Assembly (NCBI RefSeq): GCF_003672135.1
Contig: NC_039506.1
Location: forward strand, 9,424,001 to 9,488,000
Reading direction: 5' to 3'
Length of the DNA stretch: 64,000 nt
Origin: Ooceraea biroi
Taxonomy: Eukaryota; Arthropoda; Insecta; Hymenoptera; Formicidae
In this document: positions 41,401 through 54,900 of the stretch, in pieces
Numbering within the stretch: position 1 is the stretch's first letter
Layout of the letters: each line of letters begins with the position of its first letter
Translations under genes and position numbers: made by a program
Notes under the pieces: generated by a model
What the model was told of the DNA's origin: nothing
The model's database searches: none
Seen by the model: the letters and a program-made list of their open reading frames with translations, nothing else

Positions 41401-44400
41401 TGGGAAAATCGATGTATCGCGCCTGCGATTGCAGGGGACCGTTCGTTTTCTTCACATATTATTTATATAAAAAATTATCTTATTAGTTATTTGGCAATCA
41501 TATATATATACATATTGCATTTGCGTATTCTAAACTAATAATTTTTAACATTTAGTCTATACATATTGAGTAAGGATTATGAAAGATAAAGATATATCCG
41601 CTTCTCCTACTCACTTACTAGAGTCTATATGTAATACAAGGTATACGTTTTTATTTTTACATGTCAGTAGAACTGATTCGTTTCATCGAATTATTAATTA
41701 CGTATAATATCTTGTATTTGAGAGAACTTCTTTCAGAACATCAAATTGCTTCTTCTTTCTCTCTTCTTCTCTTTTTCATATATTAAAGTTTTTACATTTT
41801 TATAAGTACAAATAGGTATTCTTTCTGCAAATGTGTTATTAAATATTTTATGATTGTAATACGTTAAATTTCAATTTTTCAGTTAATGGACTGAGAAATA
41901 TAAATTATTTTCTCTGAATATTCCTGTCAATATTTCCAAGTCAATAGACGTATGGAAATTGTGCATTCGCTACATAAAATCATTTATTTACTACGGAATC
42001 ATTTCGCTCTAATATATTTATTAATTGCGGAGAACATTCGAAGTACGTTATACAATTTTCTGTTATTGGACATCACCGCAATTTGTAAATGTAAATAATT
42101 TTATGCGTGCACAGCGTCATTATAGTATTAATTTTTCTCTTTCTTTCTCTCTATGATATGAAGATCATCTCATTTACATGAATATTTCTCATTTTAATTC
42201 ATTAGCGATTCATGGCAAATGATAGTGAAAAAGGTTCGAGATAAAAGTGAATAGAAAACCACAGCACGTGCAACTTATAGTGCTTCACCGTTTTATACCA
42301 AATCGAAAATGCAAATTCGTCGGCGATTTAGAGTGCAATAACTCGTAGAATCCTCAATGAATGGGCAGCGCCAGGTGTGCACGTGCCGCGTATGCGTTTT
42401 CCTCTGCTGAGTTCTTCAAGTTGCAGACCTTTCCTATTCACGATGCCCTCGAAAGACAGCACTATGACCTCCGAGTAATCTCGAAAATCATCTTCGACGA
42501 AGAGTGCTTAGGCGGAAATTTATGTCGAAAATTTTGCACATTAAGAGATCAGGCGGTCCAGTAAGATCATTGGAATCGTGCCAAATCCATCGGATTTGCC
42601 ATTGGATGTATCGCCAGAAACGGATTCGGTAAAACGTGGACAATATAAAACGCGCACGGTGTAATCCCCATTTCTCCATCCCCATTTTGCCCGACCGAGC
42701 TTATCGGAGGGATGGTCATTGCGGTAGTTTTACGTCGCGGTCAAAACCCTAGCGGCCTAATTAACCATTCACCCCCTTCACCCTTCCTCCATTCTTTTCT
42801 TACGACCTTTAGCATTTCTTCGTTCGGTGAATTTCTTGTATCACACATCGTTGAATTTTTAAACGTTCCCGGATGTGCGATCAAGGGAGAAATAAAGAAT
42901 AACGATCGAGAGTCACGCTGGAAGTGGTCCAACAGTTGGATTGAAAAGTTAAGGGCCACCGCCGTTAAATGGGGATTGATGTTCCTTTGGGACGTGTTGA
43001 ATCCGCATATTCCCGTTTCTTGGAATTTCACACATGAAACACGTTAAATCAAAGGAATGAAACAAAGGAATGAAACTCGAAATCCTTCTGGTTGCATAAG
43101 TTCTTGCCTCGAGAATTGCTTCCATAAATTGTTTGTGTATTACAGAATTTCTTTTCCCATAAATTTCCAATTCCGCAATCTTGACGAAGCTATTTTTACC
43201 GTAATTCTTTTGCAGATTTGCCAATATCGATAAATCAATTTGCGTTTTCCGCAAAAGTGAAACAATGAATATATCAGAACTAATACACATGAATAGATTA
43301 CAAGGCGACATGTACACTGTGCGACACAATACACTGAGAATAATTTTCACAGTTTAATATGCACGAATAGATCACAAGGCGACATGTACGACATAACACA
43401 CTGAGAATAATTTTCACAGTTTAAATAGCCGTCATGCACACTTGATATGTCAGTTTATAATATTTCGTAACTGCGCCTACTATAGTTATTATAGTGGAAA
43501 GTTCCGTCGAAGTTTACTGCGCCAAGCGGTAAACTGGTTAACAAGACGCAACTACTAACATTTCCGCGAACTAAACAGACGACATAACTTATAATTAACG
43601 AGTGATGATGCACTAACGAGACCGCGATAATTAGGCAATTCCATGAGATTTTATAGTACATTCATGTTAATTTCATGTCAAAAGCACGTCTGCCTCCGCC
43701 CTGATGAACACGGCGGCGAACATCGAATGCCAAAGAACGTATTACGGCGTATCGCGTGGCACAGTTAACCACGTAATATTCAGTTCACATGATGAACCCG
43801 TGAGATGTTCATTAATTCATCGCATGTTAATGTAGTCATTAATTCATCACTGGTGCTTTGTAGGGAGTACCGTGGCGCGCAACGCTCCGCGAGATATTTC
43901 CCGGCGAAAGAGTTTAATTTCCGAGTCTGCAGTTTACTATAGCGCTATCGCGTTGTATCGCTCTACTCCCAATTTAAATTAAGTTAGATAATGAACAAAG
44001 CAGAGCGAGAGATACCCGTCATTCTTCTCGTTATTAATTATTGCAGACGTTAATAAAATGCAAATGCAATATCGGCGAATGCAGATTCGGAAACAAAATT
44101 GTGAAAATTGGCGCAAAGTCGTCGTTTTCATTTCCTTATTTACAACACGAATAATTAAACTACTGGCGACACGCATAATGCGCGATTGTTTAAAATTCTG
44201 TATGCTCTCGGGTCTCACAATTCCTGTCGCGGTTCCTCCATCCCTCCCGACGCTGCTCAAAATTTACGATCATCCCAGTTGGCGTTCTCCCTCCAAACGC
44301 GCCTCTATTTATCGTGCATCCCGTTTGACGTTGTTTTCGTTAATCTCACCCGGATCCGACGTAACCGCGCGTCGGTGCACACGGCCACAGACGCGCCCGT

Positions 44401-45920
44401 TGCAATCCCGCCATAAACGGGAGATTTTCCGTAATGGAGCACACACGATATGGCATCTACTGTGGATGTGCATCCTACTATTAATTCAGGGAGCGCGGAT
44501 TGATGGGCACGAGATCGAGCAGTCCCAAATGTATGCAACGCGCCTCGAGCTTCCAGTCTTTAATTACGAATGCATAAATCTCTCGGATGATCCCGCGACC
44601 TTTTTTCTAGCGAGGAACTTGATAGGGGGCCTTCCGATTTTTTCACCTTCTCACAGTCGGGATGAAAGGGAGACGATCATATAAGGTCGCGCACACGAGC
44701 ACCGCGTATATGAATTTTCATGGAGATATGCTCGGTGTAGCCTACTACTCTCTCGTGCAGTATCGGTTTCTAATATATAGATTTCTCGGGCGTATCCGAG
44801 TGCATCGTCGGCGAAGGGGCTTTACATATTCAGAAGTTAAGTGACGCTCACACCAGAGCGATGCAATTTCATTTTATTGGCCCCCAATGCGCTCTGAAAG
44901 TTGTCTATGTGCTCTGACTGCCTTCTTTGAGCAGTGGCGCATGATTGTCAAATAAATTCTGACGGCTGACGGAAAAAAGCCTTGCAAATGCAACGAAGCG
45001 TGTTCGGAGCAGCGAAATGAGCCAAGTGAGTTGAGCGAATGTTACATTATCAGTGTAAACTGTAAACTGGCCTAGTTTGGCCGCGTGTTCTCATCGCCGT
45101 AAAATTACTTGTTTGAATGGGCCGTTTTGGAATGCGTGGAATCAATTTACGTTTGAATACACTCGATTAAATGTGCTGAGAGGAAGTTAATGAATAATCG
45201 ATGAACCGTGATGGAAACAGATACACACTGTGTTTGGAATTTCAAAATAGATATATATCTATTTAGAAAGCGGACGAGAGTGTAAGTATCGCGAAAAATT
45301 TATGATGTAAATTTAAAATGTAATCGAGCATATTTTTCGTAACGTAATCGAGCATATTTTTTATAATAATACATGGAAATATTTGCAATGATATATGGAA
45401 CAGAAGAGAAAAAATTACGTAAGATGACATTAACAAAGCTTTATGATTTTGTATAACAATGCTATGCGGAATTTATTGTACAACTTTATTTTATAATTTC
45501 ATTTTTATCGGCTTTTTGCGACAATATTCGCGAGGAATAATTCCGGTCTCATCTGTTCTAGGTATTTTGAATAAATCGATTTTCGATACTATGTAACGAG
45601 AGGAAAAATTGATACGTGTACTGCTTTGCAAAGGTTAACGCATTAGCAGATAATCTTTGTGAATGTTTTCTAGTTCTTTTTTTCTGACATGATACGGAAA
45701 GTATTCTTCATAAATTCGATAATTTAAATTCGATCTTTAATTACCGGAAATCAACACCATCCACATATGAGATCTTTATTTTATGAAAAAGCATCACTGA
45801 AAAATATTACTTCTTATTTCTTTTAGTTATATCTGAGCCTTTTTTCATTATCAATCTTTTTTATAATAAAATATAATATTTAATTATTTTATGAAAATAA
45901 TTTATATTTTAGTAACTGCT

Positions 45921-45965
<45 letters not shown>

Positions 45966-48900
45966 AAAAAATATAATTTAATGAAGAAATAAAACAAAAT
46001 AAATATTAATTTTCCATGGCAAAATCGAGAGAATCAGTATTCGAGAGAATCAATATCAGTAATGAAAAGTATAAAAATTTTTTACCTTTTTTGTTAAAAA
46101 AGTTTTTGTTTAATACCATTATATGGTCATCATTATTATAATGGCAGCACGTGACTTTGCGTATTCACAATTATTAGAAATCAATAGATTTTATTTTCTC
46201 ACAGAGCTTCCAGAAATGTGACGCGAGATGTAGAAGAGCGTTTTCAATGCTATCCACGTGTCTTTTCAATATGACGGTCACGTATTTTCACTCGCGTGAC
46301 TCGAGTCGACCGTATGTTTCACGATGTGTGGAAATGTCTGGTGTATATGCAAACGGTTTTAATTGCCGGCATAAATTATGTGCGCGTTATTCCGTTACTC
46401 ATCTACGTACTAGTAAAAACTACTGAAAAGTGTTGCTGCGTAAAGATATGTATTTAATATTACATAATATCATTGAAATAAGTACGGAATTGATATTTTA
46501 TGTACTGATCACTCGTTACTAATTATTTTTCGTGCTTCCTCTCAAACATTATTGATATATTTAAATAATTTCTCATCTTTACTATTCGCATATACATAAT
46601 TGACAAGTGATATATACTCTTCTATATTTTTGTTTAAAATTTTAAGGGACTTTTTTCAAAATGTGATTAAGTTCCTCCTCTGTCTTACTTCTTTTTTAAG
46701 AAACAAGGAAAGTGACTAAAGCTCCCGTCGATCGGACTGATCATTATCGCAATGCTAAATTTTCTAAGGTGGTAGCATCGGCAGTGATGGATGTATCATA
46801 AAATTTTCATCGACATTGACTAATGGCGCTCCATTACCTAGCACAGTTTCGTCTGAATAGGAAGTAAATTGCAGCAGCGGCAGATACGGGAAGTAGTTGA
46901 GGTATACGACGAGTTTTAGTTTAGATCGGTGTACAAGCAATCCTTTTTTCGCGCTAGCTCGTCATGGAGCGTTTCAGAAAAGCGTCAGAAGAAGTTCGTA
47001 ATTCCGCTTTTGTTTCATTGTCGCTTTCTTCTCTGTTGAAAACAACTTTATGTGAACTTAACTATAAAGAACAAGTGGCACAGAACTTCAGATAGTAAAC
47101 CTAAGGCTGTATTGTACAATATCTTTTATAAACATCGAAAGATAGTTTTAAATATCAAGAAAGTCTCTCAATCGAGCTTTTAGTAACATTATATAAAATA
47201 ACATTATATAAATCCATTATATAAAATACACTATATAAAACATTATATAAAATAACATTATATAAATCCATTATATAAAATACACTATATAAAACATTAT
47301 ATAAAATATTACTGAAAGCGCGATTGAGAAACTTTCTTGAGAATTTCTGAAATTATATATCTTAAGCAATATTTTATAGAGTTGTATTTTTTAAGAGAAA
47401 TCAGAAAATATCTCATCAATATCGCTAATAAATTTATCAACAGCAAAGTATAAATTATCTGCAGAAGGAAAAAGAGAAAAAAAGAGAAAAGAGGAAGAAA
47501 AAGAGATTACACAGAACTGCAAGTATGATAAAGATAGATAACACATATTTTAAATTTCAATTTCGTGCCGAATAATTGATGTCAAATGTTCTCTGTGCTC
47601 TATATCTATCTTTATCTTTGCATTAGTTATTTAATTACATTATTAAAAATTGCGACACATTAAAAGAAGGTTCACTGAACTGAAAAGGCTACGTTTGACC
47701 GCATTTTTCTGTCTGCTTGTCTCTCGACAGATCGGCGTCTGGAAGTCCTGGGAGAAGGAGGGTTTAGACATCAAGGACATCGTTTGGCCGGGCAATACCC
47801 ATACGCCTCCACAGGGAGTGCCGGAGAAGTTTTACCTCAAAATAACCTTTCTGGAAGAGCCGCCCTACATCAATCTTGCACCGCCCGATCCTGTGACCGG
47901 AAAATGCCTGGTGGATCGCGGTGTTCACTGTCGAGTGGCCAAGGACTCCGATATGGTCGAGTAAGTATGAGAAATTGGATTCTTTTGTCGAGAGGGGAAT
48001 ACATTCATCCGCCAATGATCTTACGTCTCCGACATATCTATACGTTCGACCATTTACGGATTTGCGACTCTACATGAACAGTCGATAGCATATTCACGTT
48101 TGAATTAATTTTTTCCTCTTCTTCGACTATTTATCTCGGATTACTTTCATATCTTTTTTATTAATAGTTTCTCGAAGATTATATATATATATATATATAT
48201 TTGTTATGTATATTTTATATTTATATTAAAATAATTAAATAATTTGTATTGCATCTTGAAAAAATTTTGCTTTTCACACGCACTATTTTTAAATTATTTC
48301 AAAACTCTCAAACTAATTCGAAATAGTTACAATCGGTTCGTAGTCACATGTCACCTTGTTAGAAGCACTTTCGGTTAATTGTTAAAAATACTATTTGCAA
48401 TATTTTTTGTATTCGTGTAGTACGATTGATTAATATTTTTACAAGATAAATAATATTAATCACACAAATTATTGAAATATATTACGTTCGAACTTTTGAG
48501 ATGTGTACTACTATATTTTTGTATTAATTATTATATAGAGACAGCTACAGAGTTTGGATGTTTTTATGTTAAGAAAAAGCTCATGGTGTGTTTTATGTAG
48601 CTATTACTCATACGGACTTTATGCATACGACTCATGAGATTAAGTGGCACGACGATAAGCGTGTCTGCTCCTGAGGGAATAGACTACTTGGAAACAGCGT
48701 CTGGCTGCAGATATATCAGTACTACTTAACATCAAAATATCAACGCTTCATATAATGATACATGGAATTTACATTTTCTTTACTTTCTCATTTTTACTTT
48801 CGAAGCAAAATAACATTAGAAACATGCAAAAAGAAAAACTAGAATTACAATATTACATAAAATTAAAAAATACTTTACATGTTATTTATATTATCATTTA

Positions 48901-51900
48901 TATTGTACTTTTATTTTTGCAATCAGTGGCATGAATTTACGAAATAAGAGGCAATTAAATAACTAATGCAAAGATAAAGATTATAAATTACCAGGTTTTT
49001 TATTTCCAAATTTCTTTTCAATTTTTTATTTTCTTTTTACTATTAGTTTTCATCAAAGTGGACACACACATGCTAGTAATTTACGAATGTATTCTTATCA
49101 TGCGATACTGCGTGATACCAGCATTACGAACGCCGATGTATTCTGGCCACATTCGTACTATTTAACATACAAAATTAACTGATTAAATTCCAACGAACTT
49201 GGCGTTGCTTTTAAGCAAAGGCTACATATTAGACTCGAGCTTCGCGACACGCGACACACTTATTTCGTTTACAAGAGTGCTCTAGCAGAGTAATCGTGTC
49301 GCTTCTACGTCAACTTGGAAAGAGCCTTGTTCACATCAAATGCAAAATTAAAGGGCCAATCTTTGAAAGCATCGGACGACCGAAGCCGGGCTAATGCTCG
49401 CGCTTCATAAAAGCCAGGAGTCGACGTTCATTGCACGTGATGACATTTATCATGCGGTAAATGAGTCCATTCGCCAGTGTCTCGTGACGCAATTTTATCG
49501 ACATAAGTTCCACGAGTTTGCGTTTAGCCTCTTGCACCTCCAACACCTTCGATAAATAGTTTTACATGACAGGCTGGCATAGAAAGAGCGCAATTGTTGC
49601 AGCGATTCCGCCGTTGCTATTTTTATCGGACACTCGTTTATGTGTGCATCGAGTCTCACGTTGAACGCGAGTTGCACTATTGAAATTTATCGAGCGTGCC
49701 CTCGATAAATTTCTCGTTATCCAATGGAGTATCATCGATACCGTTTGGGGTTACAGCCTCTAACAAACGTATGCGTTTAACGATATTTGTTTACGCAGAA
49801 TGGGGTCACAAATAATATAAAATTGCTAAAAATTTTTTCCTCGCTTGTGTTCTTCGTGTAGCGTGGTGTACGCGCGACAGCTGTTGCAGGCCCCTCGGTT
49901 TCAGCGTAAACTCACAAGTCCGCGCAAAAAACCTATTTCTGTATAAAAACAGGAAAACTCTCTGTTGAAAACAGTACAATGCAAAAGTGGTTCTCTACAT
50001 GTCGCTATATTTTTCTTCTGTAGCAGAAAAATGTTGAACCAACAACTCATCACGTTTATGTGTTATTAGTCGCGGGAACGGTGAAAATTAAGCTGGACAC
50101 TTCTGGATGATGCTGCGAATTACGGTATTTTTGAAGATAAAAAATTTTTGAATTTTTATTTAAAACTTTTTTTCAATAATCTATTCTGATTGGATTTCTC
50201 TTGCTCTTTCTCTCTCTTTCTCTGTCTCTCTTTGTGCAATTTTTAAATTATTTCTGGTTGCCTTTTATGTTTTACCTATACAGTTATGTGATATATAAAC
50301 TATAACTATATATAGTTACAATTTATATATGCTTGACTTATATTGCCAGATTGTAATGTTTTTCCCGAGTATTATTTAACTATTTTTGCTTGTAAAAATG
50401 ATTAAATTATTGTATTGTACACAATTATATTATAATTATATAATATTATTTAGCTGTTATCAATATATACAAAATTTTAAAAATTACTCAAAGTAAAATC
50501 GTAAATTACTAAGAGATGCATAAGCGCAAGGAAAGAAGGATAACGATTCAGCGCTTATTTGTACACTGGTTCAAGATTCCAATTCGAATCGCACCTCGAG
50601 GATATTCCACCGACAAGTTTCCCAAAGGCATCCGTGATAACAGCCAGAGCGTGGAAGTAATTGAAACTCTTCTCCCTTACTCTCCGTTTCATTCGAGAAG
50701 GATGGAGAGAGAGGCGCAACAACTCGCGCGGAGCAATGTTAGGAAATTATGGCGGAAGAGAATACAAAGTAGACAAGTCGATTTTCTGCTTCAATTGTCG
50801 ACGTCACAACAGTCAGCTCACTCAAGGAGAGAGGAATCTTGAGAGGAAATGGTTAGACACCGGACATTCTCACGAGTTGACAGTTACAACGCGAAACTAC
50901 AACAGCTGTCGCGTTTGGACCAACGTGATGCAATAACTTCAATTTAACGTATGATTCAGTAAATCCTTGTAAAACTACTCTCAAGAAATTGTCTTGTACA
51001 TTTGTTTTATGATATTCATCTCTGCGTATCATTTTACAAATTTATTATTTTATAAATTCTTGATTATTACAAATGTTTTTTTCATGGCGACGGCTTGACG
51101 ACATCGGATTCTCATTTAAAAGACATCGAGTTAGGAATTTTTGAAAAACAGTTTAAGAGCTGCTCGAAGTAACTAATCTTAAAGTTAATTAGATAAGCAA
51201 TTACGTTACGCGCAGAAGTAGGTCGCGCGACTAGATTCGCTTCGACAAACAACGAAAGAGAATTAACGCTTGACGCGTTTTCTCGGCGAACGAGAATACT
51301 TCGAGAATGGCGTAATCGAAAATTCCGCGACAAGTTGTTACACGGTTGCTTGGGAACCATCGCCGTGAGAATGAGATTATTCTCCATTTCAGGTAAATTC
51401 TGGAGCTGTCGAAAGTGTATGGAGCCATAAAACGTGATATACTGCGCTCGCACAAGTCGAAGTTTTCTTTACTTCTAAAATACTAAACGCGTTGGACAAA
51501 ATAATTATTTATCCTTTCCCATTTTAATACAATGTCGAATCGAGTTAATGAGCCGAAATTATTTGATTTTTGATGTATTTGATCGCAGACGCCTCGATGA
51601 TACGCTTGAGTAAAGACAGGAAGGAAAAAAATTAAATCAACAGAATGGAAACAGCTTCTTTGCGCTTTTACGTGGAGCGCAGTAACTAATTGCTACCGAT
51701 GAAAAATAAAGATCGTGCTCCGTCAGTCGCCCAGCAGAACACGGTAAATTTCCTAATTGCTAATTGTGTGCAGCCCGTAAGAACAGCGCGTTACTCACCC
51801 CTAACGAATTGATATTAGCGCTGTAAGAAACTGGCGGAGGTACTGCACGGTGCAGAATAAATGGCAATAAATTACGCCTGGCGTAACACTCTGGCGATGA

Positions 51901-54900
51901 TATAACGCCGGCACGAACATCAATTTGTCTATGTTACGTTTTTAATTTTTCTTCGCTCGGGAGATCACATTCTCATCCAATTAAGCGGGTACAATGAACG
52001 GCAAGATGAATATCGTCTCGCCATCATTTTCGACAGAGAGATGTGTTCACTTGTTAATGATGTTAATTAGTTTATTGAATTCCATTACAACAAGGAAAAT
52101 TTTCCTTATATTACATCTGTAGGTATTTATTTATTTAAAAAGATACTTAACATTATTTCTCCCTCTGGTTTCAGAATGCAAGTAGAATTTATCTCTGGAA
52201 AACAACAAGTTTTCTTAAGTCGAGTCTTAATTTAACTAATCGTTCGTTGAATTCGTTTTCCTTTCCTCTACTTTAATCCGGTTAATGTGCGGTTTTCGAG
52301 TAATTCGAAAAGGTAAATTGATACGGATAATCCTACTTGTAATAGGGAAAGGAAATTTGCGCGGATACCTTAACGAATTCTTATGCTAATTCAGGAAGTG
52401 TAGTGACCACTTGCGAAAATAAATACTCGGATAATGAATCGAATGATGTGTGAACGGAGGTGTTGATACGAATCGAGAAGTAGCTCTTCAACGAAGCTCT
52501 CATGTAATTCTGTTCGGAGATAACGACTCCTTTTGTAGGACAAAAGCCGCCCTTTGTTACCTTTGTTACCTTTTACTTCCGTGGACAACGAAAGAATCTA
52601 CTTTTCGCAAAGTGGTAGAACATTTGACAGACCACCAAGTAATTCCATGAAATTTTAATGCTTAGCTGTCAAAAGAAAATGTCAGAGAGAAAGATAGAAA
52701 GAGAAAGAGAGAATAAAGTTAATACATTCCGAATAATTATTTTTAATAAAACAAAATATTTTTAATTACAATTTTTATTTACAATTTACATTAAATTATT
52801 TCAGGAAAAGTAAGTGAAGCATTTACATCGTACTCACAAATATTAATGTAATTAAAAAGAATGTCTCTCTGTGTCATGCAATAATACGAGACATATACAA
52901 TGGTACAAAACATACTGTTACTAAAACGATTGAACAAAATATAAAATTTTATTGGTATTTTTAATTAAAATTTAATTAATTTAATTGACGAATGTATCAA
53001 AAATAACAATATATAAACCATCAAAATATAAATTTTATTTGATAAAGAATGCAGAAGTCACAAATAAACCAAATGACACCACAAATGGCATCTTATGAAA
53101 CGTCAAAGCACAAATGCGTCACGATCAAAGAGTTAATCACGGGAACATGTGTCTCCCATGTCGCATGGCAATACTGGCCACTTAATCTTCCGCAAACGGA
53201 TTTATTTGTCAAGCATCAAGCGACCACAATACGTTTCGCCAAGAGCTACTGTTCATTTTTTATATTTTTGATACGCGGCGGCATGGATCCGTCTGTCCAT
53301 CGTAACGCATCACTGTCATTAGCTCGAGATTCACGATACAGATCCGCAGTGCATTTTTTGCGGCTACGACGATTGACACGCAGTCAACAATACGTGAATA
53401 TCCGGCATGGTGGTAGTATGGGGAGTCAATCTCTTGCATCGCGAGCATGAAGGGGAATTTTATATATCAATTGCAGATAGAGGCTGGCTGCGCTATGAAC
53501 CCCCCGGCAATAGCAACGTCAAACGTAGACGTCGGGCTGCTGGCTAAAATTACGCGCATAAAGTTCGCGATTAACGTGAAACGTTTCACGTAACGTGAGC
53601 ACACACGTGCCGGTTTCATCCTACGCGATCGCGCGCGCCCGTACTCGCGTGTTACTGTCAGGCAAACGTGTTCGTGACTTCAAGTGCACTCCATTATTGC
53701 CGACTGGCAGCAGAGAGAAGCCTCGTACGTCATCCGCCGTGTAAGTCGAGTGCATGCATTTATCTTTACTTTTTTTATTTATTTTTTGGTTTGTTGAGTA
53801 GTTTGGTTTCTTCGCCGGCTGACACGTAAAATCGACCATTTTATTATTTACAATCGTGCTAACATACACGGATGATATATCGCGCCGTAAATGCGATGCA
53901 AAAAGTACAGTTGTACATTAAAGTACATAGTTGCATATTAAAGGACAGCTCATATATAAAACGGACTATAAAACTTGTCATTGTTTGTAGTGGAGTAAGT
54001 AGAAATGGAGAAAATATTTTTCCTACGCGTGACTTTTATTTGGTATCGGTGATTGAATTTTATTACATTATATGGTACATTGTTTTTTTACAAGATCAAT
54101 GTGCGTCCAAACGGAAAACATTTTTAATCAAAATTGGATTTTAATCGTATATATTGTAACATGGTATGAATTTGATAATACATAAGAGAAGTTTTCTCCA
54201 ATTTCTTTATTGATAAAAACGTGTAAAGTGAATTGATCAAGTTTTTTTGTGACATTTCCAAACACGACTGAAATGCAATATAACCACAATGATTTTGTTA
54301 TCAGACCGATGGTTGTAGTTTATATATAGTTGTCTGGAATTTCCCAGTTAGCGATATATGACATCATTTAAAACAGGATGTATTTATTATGGGGAAGTTA
54401 TTTCCGTCCTCCGCATAACTTTGTCATTGTAAATTTGCCAAAACTCTGATGAAAATTCAGTAGAATGTGCATCCACATAGTTTGCGAATTATGTAACGCG
54501 GTTATAAATTATTAACACTCACATGTTTATGTTAAAGTCCATACGATTGACATTATTAATTGACTTGGAAATACATATGCAATAGGAAAATTTCCATGAA
54601 TGTCAATCCTGGTTTCAGATTATCGGAAATAATTAATAAACTTTCTGTCTATTACATTACGTTTCTATTACATTATGTTATATTATGATTGTTGTACTAC
54701 ACGTGTTATGTATTGCATGTCATATATAATATAATTATATTTTTCTTCAAAATATATAGTTATACGATCTTTTTTATTTCTAAACTTTTGCAATAAAATA
54801 ATTATGATATTACATATATATATATATATATATAAAAGCCAAATACCACTCACTCACTCACTGACTCATCAACGTGCAGCCCGAACTACTGCACCTATCG

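Larger units (their letters stand above)
33193..47730 (+). other. Nmdar2 intron 5 (14,538 nt)
   Basis: Separates the exons for the amino-terminal domain from those for the ligand-binding domain. It holds a mariner-like element (38741-39501), a duplicated 70-bp segment (43287-43423), an unexplained 208-codon open frame (44058-44684), a (TA)n run (45923-45961) and a palindrome with tandem core (47155-47340). GC-richer patches at about 36420-36900, 37600-37800 and 44180-44560 may be regulatory. No nested gene was recognised. Confidence 0.85.

Noticed and set aside
53049..53450. 133-codon open frame in intron 6
   Set aside because: Composition looks random and it partly overlaps an opposite-strand frame.
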